Of a stretch of 64,000 nucleotides of DNA, positions 51,331 through 59,701 are shown piece after piece. The DNA is taken from NCBI RefSeq assembly GCF_030283145.1, contig NZ_JASNWE010000002.1:310001-374000 (forward strand), written 5' to 3'. The notes beneath the pieces were generated by a model. That model did not search any database. It was not told where the DNA came from and saw nothing but the letters and a program-made list of their open reading frames with translations. A program made the position numbers and the translations under genes. Position 1 is the stretch's first letter; every line of letters begins with the position of its first letter. This DNA is from Actinomadura xylanilytica (GTDB lineage Bacteria; Actinomycetota; Actinomycetes; Streptosporangiales; Streptosporangiaceae).

Positions 51331-53292
51331 ATGAGACGAGTCCATGCCCTGCTGGCGGCGGCACTGCTGCTGCTCGCCTCCGCGCTGGCCCTGGCGCCGC
51401 CGGCGTCCGCGGCGGCCCTCGAGCCGCTGCCGGCGCTGCCGCTCAGCAGCACCACCACCCCCGGCGGCGTCGTGGTGCACCGCGACGGCGTCGCCTACCT
51501 GTACACGGTGTCGACGGTCTCGGCGGGCAGCGCGCTGTTCTCGGTCATCGACACCCGCGACGGGTCCCGCAAGTACGAGCTGCCGCTCCCGGGCGCGCTC
51601 GGCACCTGGGCCGTGACCGCCGGGCCCGACGGCACCGCCTTCATCGGCAGCTACTCGTCCGGCAAGGCGTTCCGCTGGGCCTGGGGGGCGGCGGCCGTCA
51701 CCGACCTCGGCACGCCGCTGCCGGGAGAGACGTTCATCTGGGCGGTCGCCGCCGACTCCGCCGGGCGCTTCTACGGCGGTACCTCTCCCGGCGGCCGGCT
51801 CTTCCGCCACGACCCCGCCACCGGCGCGGTCCGCGACTACGGCCGGCTCGTGGAGGGCGAGCAGTTCGTCCGCTCGCTCGACATCGGCCCGGACGGCACC
51901 GTGTACGCCGGCCTCGGCGCCCACGCCCACGTCGTCGCCGTCGACCCGGAGACCGGCGCCAAGCGGGAGCTCCCCCTGCCCGCCGGCCTGGACACCGACC
52001 AGTTCGCCTACGACGTGCGCGTCGTCGGGCGGTACCTCGCCGTGCGGTTCGCCGCCTCGGCCGCGGCGGGCGAGCTGTGGCTCTACGACCTGGCCCACCG
52101 CCGGTGGACCCGGCACGTCCCCGGCGTGTCGGGCATCGGCCTGGTCGCGCAGGGCGACCGGCTCCAGGTCATCCGGGACGGCGACGTGACCGCCGTCGAC
52201 GTCAGCACCGGGACCACCCGGGTGCTCGCCCACGTCGAGTCGGACGCGCTGCTCCACCTGGTCGGCCGCCTCTCCGGCAGCGAGCTGCTGGTGAAGGCCA
52301 ACACCGGCGGCGGGCTGTGGCGGGTGAACGTCCGGACCGGGAAGGTCGTCGCGCTCCAGGCCGAGCTGCCCGAGCAGCCGACCGCCGTCGAGTCGCTGGG
52401 CATCGGGCCGGACGGGAAGGTCTACGGCAGCGGCTACCTGTCCGGCGGGCTGGCCAGCTACGACCCGGCCACCGGCGCCGTCGTCGGCCGCAAGGGCGTC
52501 GGCCAGATGGAGGGCATGGTGACCGTCGGGGACAAGCTCTACCTCGGCGAGTACCCGAAGGCGCTGATCTACGAGTACGACCCGGCGCTGCCCTGGGCCC
52601 CGGGCTCCAATCCCCGCAAGATCATGGACCTGTCGAAGCAACAGCAGGACCGGCCCTTCGCGATGATCGACGCCGGGGGCGTGCTCGCCGTCGGCACCGT
52701 GCCGACCTCGGGCGTCCTCGGGGGCGTGCTGGCGCTGTACGACCCGAAGACCGGCACCGGCCGGGTGCTCGACGACGTCGTCCCCACCCAGAGCATCGTC
52801 GGGCTGACCTACCGCGACGGCGTGGTGTACGGGACCACCTCGGTGTGGGGCGGCAACGGCATCGACGCCAAGGAGCCCGACGCCAAGCTCGTCGCCGTGG
52901 ACGTCGCCACCGGGGCGGTGCGCTACACCGCCGTCCCGGTCCCGGGCGAGCGGGCGATCAGCGGCCTGACCACCGACGACAAGGGCCACGTGTGGGGCTT
53001 CTCCACCTGCACCGTGTTCGAGTTCGACCCGGCGACCCGGCAGACCCTGCGCAGCGCCAAGTACTGCGACTACGCGTGGGACAAGGTGCACCACGTGTGG
53101 CGGGACAGCTTCCTCTTCTTCGACGCCCGTGACGGCAACCTCTACGGCAAGGCGCAGGCCAAGGTGTTCAAGATCGACCGCGACACCCTCGCCTACACGC
53201 AGCTCGCCCGCCCGATATCCGTCCTGACCCAGGCCCCGTCGGGCGACCTCTACATGACGCGCGAGTCCAACTTCTTCCGTTGGCGGAAGTGA
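51331..53292 (+). CDS. Secreted beta-propeller protein (paralogue)
   Basis: A 653-residue exported protein: signal peptide 1-29 (APPASAAA), then propeller repeats such as VTAGPDGTAFIGSYSSGKAF, GRFYGGTSPGGRLFRHDPAT and VVYGTTSVWGG. It parallels the divergent neighbour blade by blade, so the pair arose by duplication and inversion. Two cysteines close to the end (FSTCTVFEF, KYCDYAW) may form a disulfide. No catalytic motif is evident; carbohydrate or lactone chemistry is possible but unsupported. The ATG at 51331 has GAGGAG upstream. Confidence 0.83.
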   Translation: MRRVHALLAAALLLLASALALAPPASAAALEPLPALPLSSTTTPGGVVVHRDGVAYLYTVSTVSAGSALFSVIDTRDGSRKYELPLPGALGTWAVTAGPDGTAFIGSYSSGKAFRWAWGAAAVTDLGTPLPGETFIWAVAADSAGRFYGGTSPGGRLFRHDPATGAVRDYGRLVEGEQFVRSLDIGPDGTVYAGLGAHAHVVAVDPETGAKRELPLPAGLDTDQFAYDVRVVGRYLAVRFAASAAAGELWLYDLAHRRWTRHVPGVSGIGLVAQGDRLQVIRDGDVTAVDVSTGTTRVLAHVESDALLHLVGRLSGSELLVKANTGGGLWRVNVRTGKVVALQAELPEQPTAVESLGIGPDGKVYGSGYLSGGLASYDPATGAVVGRKGVGQMEGMVTVGDKLYLGEYPKALIYEYDPALPWAPGSNPRKIMDLSKQQQDRPFAMIDAGGVLAVGTVPTSGVLGGVLALYDPKTGTGRVLDDVVPTQSIVGLTYRDGVVYGTTSVWGGNGIDAKEPDAKLVAVDVATGAVRYTAVPVPGERAISGLTTDDKGHVWGFSTCTVFEFDPATRQTLRSAKYCDYAWDKVHHVWRDSFLFFDARDGNLYGKAQAKVFKIDRDTLAYTQLARPISVLTQAPSGDLYMTRESNFFRWRK

Positions 53293-53355
53293 ATCACCTC
53301 GCAATTCCGGCGGCCTGAACCGTCACGGAATTCCGGGCTCTCAACACAAGACGGC

Positions 53356-53388
53356 GGCGGGCTCCGATCGAACCGGTCGGAGCCCGCC
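53356..53388 (+). terminator. Strong terminator after propeller gene
   Basis: GGCGGGCTCCGA at 53356-53367 pairs perfectly with TCGGAGCCCGCC at 53377-53388 around a 9-base loop, 64 bases after the stop at 53292. Confidence 0.8.
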
Positions 53389-53392
53389 GTCA

Positions 53393-53562
53393 TGTCGTGC
53401 GCGCCTGCGCGAAGACCGGAATCCGGGCGTCCCGTCGTTCTACAGGGCGCTCGCCACCCAGGTCCGCCGCGCCGTCCCGCTCACCGACGAGGAGGCGCTG
53501 CGGCCCGTCCGCGAGGACACCCGCCGGGAGCTGCTCGCGCACATCAGCGCCTGCCCGCTCGG
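53393..53562 (+). pseudogene. Short remnant of an unidentified gene
   Basis: A plus-strand frame with strongly coding composition (RLREDRNPGVPSFYRALATQ, then TDEEALRPVREDTRRELLAH) has no start of its own and runs into a region where the minus-strand monooxygenase remnant ends. It looks like the tail or middle of a lost gene. Family not recognised. Confidence 0.3.
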
Positions 53563-54241
53563 GCCAACGCGTCCTCGGCCTGAGCGGCCAGGGTGCCGAC
53601 GAGTCCGGTGGCGGGCGGCAGGTCGTCGATGAGATCGACGGCCTCGCCGGCCCACACCGGCAGCGCGGGCAGATCGCCCCGTGCGACCTCGTCCTGGTAC
53701 GCCTGCCGGGCGCGGGGGTCCGCGGCGAGTTCCGCCTCCCGGCCCCGCCAGCGGTCGAGGTAGGGGTGGCCGAGGGTGCGGGCGACGTATTTCGAGGGCC
53801 ACCGGGAGCCACGGGCGATGTCGAGGACGCTGCTGCGCTCGGTGTCCTGCCCGCGTCCAGCGCCTGCCGTGCCTCTTCGAGGTCGGTGACCTGGACGATC
53901 AGCGCCGTGCCCGCCGCGCGGACGAGCCCGGCGAACGGGCGCGGATCACCGAAGGACAGCATCACCGCGCTGGGGCCGTGCGCCAGCACCCGTTCGATCG
54001 CGCCGGCGTCGACCGCCCAGGTCAGGAACCCGACACCCCACGGTCTCCCGGTTCCGTCCGCGACCATCGGCAGCTCGCGGGCCAGCCAGTCCGGGTCCCC
54101 GCCGCCGGCGCCCAGCATCCCGAGCCCGCCGCCGGCGGAGACCGCCGCCGCCAGCGCCCCACCGGCCGAACCGCCCATCGGCGCCAGCGCGATCGGGTGC
54201 TCCACACCGAACATTTCCGTAAAGGCCGTCGACAGTCCCAT
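53544..54241 (-). pseudogene. Nitronate monooxygenase remnant (internal deletion and frameshift)
   Basis: The first ~130 codons encode a normal nitronate monooxygenase N-terminus (MFGVEHPIALAPMGG, AAVSAGGGLGMLGAG, GVGFLTWA, PSAVMLSFGD). After ALDAG the frame shifts at about 53855, and the following frame gives the family's C-terminus (DTERSSVLDIARGSRW, KYVARTLGHPYLDRW) to a stop at 53544. The middle third, including the catalytic His and FMN-phosphate loop, is missing. The product cannot be active. Confidence 0.82.
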
Positions 54242-54334
54242 GGCACCATCATCGCCGCTCCCCACGACGCCATAGACGGCGACTACTCTCGGTGATGCAC
54301 ACGTCCACCGCCCCGACATCCCGGAAGCCCGGCC

Positions 54335-55324
54335 ATGACCACCACGTCTCCCGCCACCGCGCGCTTCGAGCACACGCGGCCCCGCCGCCCGCTGCGGCTG
54401 GGCGGGCGCACGTCCCACCTCGCACGCGCCTACGCCCGTCAGGTCATCGGCGGACTCCAGGCGGTCGTGCCCGGCCTGGAGATCGAATACGTCGGGATCG
54501 TGACGACCGCGGACCGGCACCAGGGCGACCTGTCCGAGCTGGGCGGCAAGGGCCTGTTCATGAAGGAGATCGACACGGCCCTCACGGCCGGCCGGATCGA
54601 CGCGGCGTTCCACTGCATGAAGGACGTCCCCGGCGACGTCCCGCTGCCCGAGGGACTGGTGTTCGCCGCCTACCTGGAGCGGGATGACGTCCGCGACGCC
54701 GTCGTGTTCCCCACGGGCTCCGAGTACAGCGCCATCAGCGAGTTGCCGCCCGGATCGCGGATCGGCACGTCCGCCGTCCGGCGCAAGGCCCAGCTCCTGC
54801 GGCAGCGGCCCGACCTGGACGTGCGGCGCTTCCGGGGGAACGTCGTCCCGCGCTTGACCCGCCTCGACGAGGAACGCGAGATGGACGCCTTGGTGCTGGC
54901 GCGCGGCGGTCTGGTCGCGGTCGGCATGGAGCACCGCGTCTCCCAGCTTCTCGGCATGGACGGGATGTGCCCGGCGATCGGGGCCGGTGTCGTCGGCGTC
55001 CAGTGCCGCGAGGCCGACGAGGGGACCGTCGAGCTCCTTCAGACGATCGACCACGCCGAGACCCGTACTCACATCCTGGCCGAGCGGACCATGCTCCACG
55101 CGCTCCAGGGCCACTGCAACAGCCCCATGGCCGGGCACTGCCACACCACCGAGGACGGGCGGCTCAGCCTGTCGGGCATGGTGTTCAGCCAGGACGGGGC
55201 CACGTTCGCCCACGCGCACGAGTGGGACGCCCCCACCCGCGCGTACGAGCTGGGCGCCCACGTCGCCGCCGACCTCATCCGCAAGAACGCCCGGAGCATC
55301 ATCGCCGGCGCCCGTCCGGACTAA
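54335..55324 (+). CDS. hemC: Divergent hydroxymethylbilane synthase (porphobilinogen deaminase) paralogue
   Basis: HemC-fold protein, 329 residues. The family normally joins four porphobilinogens into hydroxymethylbilane for haem. Catalytic Asp is kept in HCMKDVP (usual HSMKDVP), phosphate-binding Arg residues in GTSAVRRKAQL and RGNVVPRL, and the dipyrromethane-anchoring Cys probably in LQGHCNSPMAG (usual EGGCQVPIG). The opening LGGRTSHLARAYA departs from the standard RxSxLALxQ, and no other haem gene is near. It may be a second, specialised copy or a synthase for a side pathway. A VOC gene follows 45 bases later. Confidence 0.82.
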   Translation: MTTTSPATARFEHTRPRRPLRLGGRTSHLARAYARQVIGGLQAVVPGLEIEYVGIVTTADRHQGDLSELGGKGLFMKEIDTALTAGRIDAAFHCMKDVPGDVPLPEGLVFAAYLERDDVRDAVVFPTGSEYSAISELPPGSRIGTSAVRRKAQLLRQRPDLDVRRFRGNVVPRLTRLDEEREMDALVLARGGLVAVGMEHRVSQLLGMDGMCPAIGAGVVGVQCREADEGTVELLQTIDHAETRTHILAERTMLHALQGHCNSPMAGHCHTTEDGRLSLSGMVFSQDGATFAHAHEWDAPTRAYELGAHVAADLIRKNARSIIAGARPD

Positions 55325-55369
55325 GGCGCGCGAGCCTCGTCCGGCCACCGCGTTCCTATACTCAAAAGC

Positions 55370-55810
55370 ATGACCATTCAGCGGATGGACAACGTCGCCA
55401 TCGTCGTCGACGACCTGGGCGCGGCCGTCGCGTTCTTCATCGCGCTCGGCATGGAGCTGGAGGGCAAGGCGGAGATCGAGGGCCCTTACGCGGACCGCAC
55501 CGTCGGACTCGACGGCGTCCGGAGCGACATCGCGATGATGCGGACCCCGGACGGCCACAGCAAGCTGGAGCTGACCAAGTACCAGGCCCCCGCGGCGTCC
55601 GCGGCCGAGCCGGAGAACCCGCCGCCCAACACGCTGGGCCTGCATCGCGTCATGTTCGCCGTCGACGACATCGACGGCACCATTGCCCGCCTGCGCGCCC
55701 ACGGCGCCGAACTCCTCGGCGAGGTGGCGCAGTACGAGAACATCTTCCGGCTCTGCTATCTCCGCGGCCCCGCGGGCATCATCGTCGCCCTGGCCGAACA
55801 GATCGGGTGA
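55370..55810 (+). CDS. VOC (glyoxalase/dioxygenase fold) family protein
   Basis: Vicinal-oxygen-chelate protein, 146 residues, two beta-alpha-beta-beta-beta modules (MDNVAIVVDDLGAAVAFF; GLHRVMFAVDDIDGTIARL). Metal ligands are partly recognisable (final Glu in LRGPAGIIVALAEQ). These proteins include glyoxalases, dioxygenases and fosfomycin or bleomycin resistance proteins; the activity here is open. It follows the HemC paralogue by 45 bases in the same direction and may be co-transcribed. Confidence 0.86.
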   Translation: MTIQRMDNVAIVVDDLGAAVAFFIALGMELEGKAEIEGPYADRTVGLDGVRSDIAMMRTPDGHSKLELTKYQAPAASAAEPENPPPNTLGLHRVMFAVDDIDGTIARLRAHGAELLGEVAQYENIFRLCYLRGPAGIIVALAEQIG

Positions 55811-55822
55811 CGCGCGACGGCC

Positions 55823-55842
55823 CCGGCAGGAACACCTGCCGG
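55823..55842. terminator. Bidirectional terminator hairpin
   Basis: CCGGCAGG and CCTGCCGG pair perfectly around the loop AACA, between the convergent VOC and DUF397 genes. Confidence 0.72.
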
Positions 55843-55858
55843 AGCCGACACGAACCGG

Positions 55859-56059
55859 TCAGAGGTCCAGGTCCCCCGCCTTCACCCGGGCGAGCAGCCC
55901 ACCGAACGCGGCACGACCGAACGCGAGGTGACCGCCCTCAGGGTTCTTGCTGTCCCGAATCCCGACGACGTGCGGCACCCGCGCGACCTCCACGCATGCC
56001 TGCTCAGCATTGCTGCGGCTGCTCTTACGCCAGATCCCAGCAGCGAACTCAGCACTCAT
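55859..56059 (-). CDS. DUF397 domain protein
   Basis: A 66-residue DUF397 protein with the hallmark WRKSSRSNAEQACVEVA and RDSKNPEGGHLAFG. DUF397 proteins are small actinobacterial partners of XRE-DUF5753 regulators and affect development and antibiotic production, with a toxin-antitoxin-like relation proposed for some pairs. It overlaps the upstream XRE gene by 4 bases, so the two are made together. Confidence 0.93.
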   Translation of the reverse strand: MSAEFAAGIWRKSSRSNAEQACVEVARVPHVVGIRDSKNPEGGHLAFGRAAFGGLLARVKAGDLDL

Positions 56060-56952
56060 CGTTCCTCCATCTTCCTTGCCGTCCGCCGGAACAGCGCCGT
56101 GCTGTCATCCTTCGACAGTGCGTCGTCCCAGCTCTCCGTGAATGCCTCGGCGTAGCGGTGAATCTCGTGGGGTTTGTCTAGATAGAGGGCCCCTGTGAAG
56201 CCTTGCACATACACCGTGGGCGGCTCGTGATCCCGTCCATCTCCACTCGTGGAGAACCGCATGAGGATGAACGGCCCAGTCTCGAACCCACGATGCGCAC
56301 CTGCCGAGAACGGTGCGACGCGGACGGACACATTGTGTCGCTCGTTCATCCCAGCCAGCCGATCAAGCTGAACCGCCATCACCTCCGGGCCACCCACCAG
56401 GCGGCGCACTACGGCCTCGTTCAGGACCACACCCAGCGTCGGCGGCGAGGTCACTCGGGTGACCAAGGACTGACGCTGTGCCCGCAACTGCACGCGGCGG
56501 TCTACTTCATCGGGCTGTAGATCGGGCCTGCTCTTATCGAGCAGCGCACGGTGGTAGTCCGGCGTCTGGAGCAGACCGGGGATCAGCTCGGGCGAGTACT
56601 CCTCCAGACTCTCGGCAGCCTCCTCCAGTCCGATGTAGAGATCGAAGCCGTCTGGGATGACGTTGCCGTAGGCGTGCCACCAGCCCTTCCCCTTGGTCTC
56701 CTTCGCGAGACCCATCAGGGCCTCTCTCAGCTCGTCGGGTGCACCGTACGTCCGGCACATGGCCTCTACGTCGAGCGACCGCAGCGACGTCTGGCCCGTC
56801 TCGATCCTCCACATCTTCGCTTCTGACCACTCCAACGCCTTGGCGGCGACGTTGATCGTCATGCGCGCATCGTTGCGAAGCTGACGGAGGTACCGACCGA
56901 GTTGTCTTCGGGGGACGGTCGAGCCCGTCGCGGCTTCTGGCATCCGCATCAC
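56056..56952 (-). CDS. XRE-family regulator with DUF5753 domain
   Basis: Helix-turn-helix regulator, 298 residues. Residues about 15-75 form the Cro/C1-type domain (LGRYLRQLRNDARMTINVAA, MWRIETGQTSLR), and about 100-285 form DUF5753 (YSPELIPGLLQTPDYHRALL, RLAGMNERHNVSVRVAPFSAG). It is the partner of the overlapping DUF397 protein. Base use is less GC-rich than the neighbours, a common trait of these genes. Target genes are unknown; the small genes at 57268-58382 are candidates by position. Confidence 0.93.
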   Translation of the reverse strand: MMRMPEAATGSTVPRRQLGRYLRQLRNDARMTINVAAKALEWSEAKMWRIETGQTSLRSLDVEAMCRTYGAPDELREALMGLAKETKGKGWWHAYGNVIPDGFDLYIGLEEAAESLEEYSPELIPGLLQTPDYHRALLDKSRPDLQPDEVDRRVQLRAQRQSLVTRVTSPPTLGVVLNEAVVRRLVGGPEVMAVQLDRLAGMNERHNVSVRVAPFSAGAHRGFETGPFILMRFSTSGDGRDHEPPTVYVQGFTGALYLDKPHEIHRYAEAFTESWDDALSKDDSTALFRRTARKMEER

Positions 56953-57267
56953 CTCACTTTACTTCGGGGCGGTCTTTCACCCGGAATGAAAGCACCCATC
57001 CACACGATTCGCAATGGGTTCCCGACCTGCGCATATTGGCGGCCGGAAATCATTCCAACGCCTTGCAGGTCGAGTAATCATGGTGCTCTACTCAGATGCA
57101 TCACGGAAGCGAATCGAAGCTTTCCGCAAGCACTGGACAGGTCGGCAGAACCACGCCCATAGCATCCATCTCACCCGGGCGAGTCCGTCCCCGCAGAGAA
57201 GGCAGAGGTCGTCATGAGGCTCGAGGAACACCCCACCAGCAACAGCCGAACCGTCGGGTTGTGAGCC
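56953..57267. other. Divergent intergenic region
   Basis: About 315 bases, less GC-rich than the surroundings, between the XRE gene and the small-gene chain. It must hold divergent promoters, but I see no convincing -35/-10 pair, repeat or RNA structure. Confidence 0.4.
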
Positions 57268-57708
57268 ATGGGAATACGCCCGCGTGGCCAGGCGGAGCAT
57301 CGCACCGCACAGGCATCACCAGCAACGACCCGCAAGCGCGCACCTGAGACGGCCATCCCGCAGAGCGAGCGGATCGCGTCCCTTACTGGTCTCGCCCAGG
57401 AGTTCGACCGGACGCCCGGAATCCTCACCACGTTCACCGTGATCAACAACTACGTGGCGCTGGACGTGATCCCGACAAAAGCACCGGAATGGGCCGTAAC
57501 CATCGGGATCATCTATTTCAAAGGCACGTGGTGGTTCGTCTACCTGCACAACGGCAGGACCATCGGGTCGACAAGTCACCCGAGCATCGCAGCGCATCAG
57601 ATCAAGACCCAATGGGAGAGGCGGCAACGCGATGAGCCTGATCATTTCGGAATATCCCCGCAGAACACTCGGCCACATCGCGGCGGCCAACGGCATGACC
57701 TCCGCTGA
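57268..57708 (+). CDS. Small hypothetical protein with W-W core
   Basis: A 146-residue protein of unknown function. The first ~40 residues are polar and disordered; the core at about 40-115 reads TTFTVINNYVALDVIPTKAP, then GIIYFKGTWWFVYLHNGRTI and HPSIAAHQIKTQW. The same layout (strands, WWF, acidic turn, final amphipathic helix) recurs in the protein at 57946-58272. No strong ribosome site is seen. Its tail overlaps the next gene by 77 bases, an unusually long overlap. Confidence 0.6.
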   Translation: MGIRPRGQAEHRTAQASPATTRKRAPETAIPQSERIASLTGLAQEFDRTPGILTTFTVINNYVALDVIPTKAPEWAVTIGIIYFKGTWWFVYLHNGRTIGSTSHPSIAAHQIKTQWERRQRDEPDHFGISPQNTRPHRGGQRHDLR

Positions 57709-57949
57709 CGGCCCATGGATCGCCGGGCGCGAGGCGTCCGGTATCACCGGCATCCCGACCAAGGTGCTGGCGCGGTGGGAAGAGGCGGGCGTGATCTCGG
57801 CTCTCCAGAACGTCGAGAACGCTCCGCGGCTGTACCTCAGGCCGGAGATGGAGGCGCTCGCCGAACTGGGGACGGCCGGGCCACCGAACCTGCCCGCCGT
57901 GCGCCGCTACGTGAAGAAGCGCAAGGAAGCGGGAGTCAGCGCGAGATGA
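57632..57949 (+). CDS. Small protein with MerR-like helix-turn-helix
   Basis: A 105-residue protein. The segment EASGITGIPTKVLARWEEAG followed by RLYLRPEMEAL resembles the DNA-binding start of MerR/excisionase-type proteins, where a bent helix pair reads a promoter. GGAGAGG lies upstream of the ATG. It overlaps the next gene by 4 bases (ATGA), so the chain 57268-58382 is a single unit. Function is unknown; a local regulator is likely. Confidence 0.68.
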   Translation: MSLIISEYPRRTLGHIAAANGMTSADGPWIAGREASGITGIPTKVLARWEEAGVISALQNVENAPRLYLRPEMEALAELGTAGPPNLPAVRRYVKKRKEAGVSAR

Positions 57950-58272
57950 CGAGGGAAACGACGGGCGATGCCCAGCAGAACGACGGCCCCGAGCCCGGCA
58001 CCTCAGAAGGGGCGGCGTTCGTGATCACGCTGGCGGTCATGCTGCGAGGCCGGAAGCTCACATCCGAGAGGGTCGGTGAGCGGCTCGTGCGTGTGACGGC
58101 GGGGGCGGGCTCTCGCGGGGTGGAGGTCGGGTGCCGCCGCCGCGCGAGCGACGGCGACCGCTGGTGGTTCACCTGGGGCGACAGCACCGTCTGGTTGTGC
58201 GAGGCCGACAACCCGACCGAGGCCGTGCTTCAGGTGAAGAGCGCACTCCGGACGGTGGGGACGACCCCATGA
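57946..58272 (+). CDS. Small hypothetical protein with W-W core (paralogue-like)
   Basis: A 108-residue protein of unknown function. After a Gly/Pro/Glu-rich N-terminus, the core reads VEVGCRRRASDGDRWWFTWG, then VWLCEADNPTEAVLQVKSAL. Its order of strands, WWF motif and closing helix parallels the 57268-57708 protein, suggesting common origin. It overlaps its neighbours on both sides by 4 bases. Confidence 0.65.
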   Translation: MTRETTGDAQQNDGPEPGTSEGAAFVITLAVMLRGRKLTSERVGERLVRVTAGAGSRGVEVGCRRRASDGDRWWFTWGDSTVWLCEADNPTEAVLQVKSALRTVGTTP

Positions 58273-58382
58273 CGGCCCGACCCGTGCCGGGGCGGCTCGC
58301 GAAGGCGCACGGCATCGAACGGGGCACCTGGATCGGCCCCGAGCGGGCGAAGGCCGTCAGAGTGCGGCGATGCGGGGCTTGA
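58269..58382 (+). CDS. 37-residue ORF, probably a truncated gene
   Basis: An ATG overlapping the previous stop by 4 bases opens a 37-residue frame (MTARPVPGRLAKAHGIERGT). Its end overlaps the convergent VOC gene by 26 bases. The coupling argues for translation; the short length and overlap suggest the original gene was cut off here. Confidence 0.45.
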   Translation: MTARPVPGRLAKAHGIERGTWIGPERAKAVRVRRCGA

Positions 58383-58734
58383 GCAGGCAGAACTCGTTGC
58401 CTTCGGGATCGGCGAGGACGTGCCAGGGCTCCTCGCCGGTCTGGCCGACGTCGGCCGGGCGCGCCCCGATCGTCAGGAGGCGTTCGAGCTCGGCGTCCTG
58501 ATCCCGGTCGGTGGCGTTGACGTCGATGTGCAGCGGGAGATTCCCGTTCTTCGGCTCGTCGGTGCGGCTGAGGATGATCGTCGGTTGCGGGCCGCCGAAC
58601 CCTTCGCGCGACCCGATCTCGATGCAGTCCTCCTCGCGGTCGAGCACCACGAAGTCCAGGACCTCGCACCAGAACCGCGCCAGCACCTCGGGGTCGCGGC
58701 AGTTGAGCACGAGCTCACTGATACGGCATGCCAT
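58357..58734 (-). CDS. VOC family protein (glyoxalase-like)
   Basis: Vicinal-oxygen-chelate protein, 125 residues (ISELVLNCRDPEVLARFWCE, PLHIDVNATDRDQDAEL, HVLADPEGNEFCLLKP), of the short glyoxalase-like type frequent in actinomycetes. The ATG at 58734 opens directly on the domain; a GTG at 58746 would add four residues. Activity unknown. It converges on the small-gene chain. Confidence 0.87.
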   Translation of the reverse strand: MACRISELVLNCRDPEVLARFWCEVLDFVVLDREEDCIEIGSREGFGGPQPTIILSRTDEPKNGNLPLHIDVNATDRDQDAELERLLTIGARPADVGQTGEEPWHVLADPEGNEFCLLKPRIAAL

Positions 58735-58873
58735 CGACGAAACCAACTCTCAGCGTGGGAACTGCCGGGGTGGCCGCGCGGGTCCCCGCAGTGAGAACAA
58801 CTCTCGCGACCGTACCGGGCGAGGCGGGCAGGGGCGAGAAGATTTCAGGCCCTCAAGGCCGTCCCGTCATGAC

Positions 58874-59632
58874 TCACGACAGGTACCAGCCCCGGATGAT
58901 CCCCTCCCTCCTGTCACCGGCCAGGGCGACCTGGCGGCCACCGAATCGGGTGATCAGGACCTTTGCCTTGCCGCTGACGAGGACCTCGCCGGATTGGCGG
59001 CCCTCGGCCAGATCCCAGGTGCGCACGGTTCCGTCCTCGCCGGCGGTGACCGCGATGGTACGGCCATCGACCACAGCGGCGTCCAGGGTCCAGATGCCCA
59101 CGTCATGGCAGTTCAGGATCGTCACGAGCGAACCGTCGGCGTCCCACACGTACAGGTCGCCGCTCTCGTCGCCGCCGACCACCACTGGACGGCGGCCGAG
59201 GGAGGTCAGGGCCAGGCCGCGCACCCCTACGCCTTCCAGGTGGGAGAAGGTGGCGAGCCGCTCGCGCGAACGCAGGTCCCACAGGGCGACCTGGGCATCG
59301 AAGCCACCCGCCGCCAGTACCGTGCGATGCCCCAGTCGTCCGCCGACCAGGGAGAGGACGGCGCCCCGGTCGGAGCTGTCCAACTCCACCAGCTCACCGC
59401 CGGAAGGCCCCCACAGGCTGACCTGCCAGTTGTAGTCGCCGCCGTAGGCGAACCAGAGTTGCCCGTCCACTTCGAAGGAGGTCACCGACCACAGCGGACG
59501 ATCGTCCTCCTCAAGGGAGGACGTCAGCAGCACGGCGCCGTTGTCGAGATCCCAGGCCGCCAGGCCATGGTGTTCGCTGCCGCCGGCGAGGATCACCCGG
59601 CCCTGGTGAACCCCGGCGGCCACGTAGAACAA
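58874..59632 (-). CDS. WD40-repeat protein, possibly 5' truncated
   Basis: About 252 residues of WD40 repeats (GAVLSLVGGRLGHRTVLAAG, DAQVALWDLRSRERLATFSH, VTAGEDGTVRTWDLAEGRQS), roughly five to six blades. Coding-like sequence continues upstream (RPVRTSRARKIADAGPDLF) almost to the RNA ligase stop, but contains no ATG or GTG; the TTG at 59632 is only the first usual start. Most bacterial WD40 repeats of this kind belong to larger proteins, so this may be a detached C-terminal piece. It follows the RNA ligase gene by about 70 bases. Confidence 0.68.
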   Translation of the reverse strand: MFYVAAGVHQGRVILAGGSEHHGLAAWDLDNGAVLLTSSLEEDDRPLWSVTSFEVDGQLWFAYGGDYNWQVSLWGPSGGELVELDSSDRGAVLSLVGGRLGHRTVLAAGGFDAQVALWDLRSRERLATFSHLEGVGVRGLALTSLGRRPVVVGGDESGDLYVWDADGSLVTILNCHDVGIWTLDAAVVDGRTIAVTAGEDGTVRTWDLAEGRQSGEVLVSGKAKVLITRFGGRQVALAGDRREGIIRGWYLS

Positions 59633-59701
59633 GTCGGGCCCGGCGTCCGCGATCTTCCTCGCCCTGGACGTCCGGACCGGCCGACCGTTACGGGGCAGCC
59701 C

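Noticed and set aside
55859..56952. DUF397/XRE pair called as a proven toxin-antitoxin system
   Set aside because: Such pairs are common regulators in actinomycetes; toxicity is not visible from sequence.
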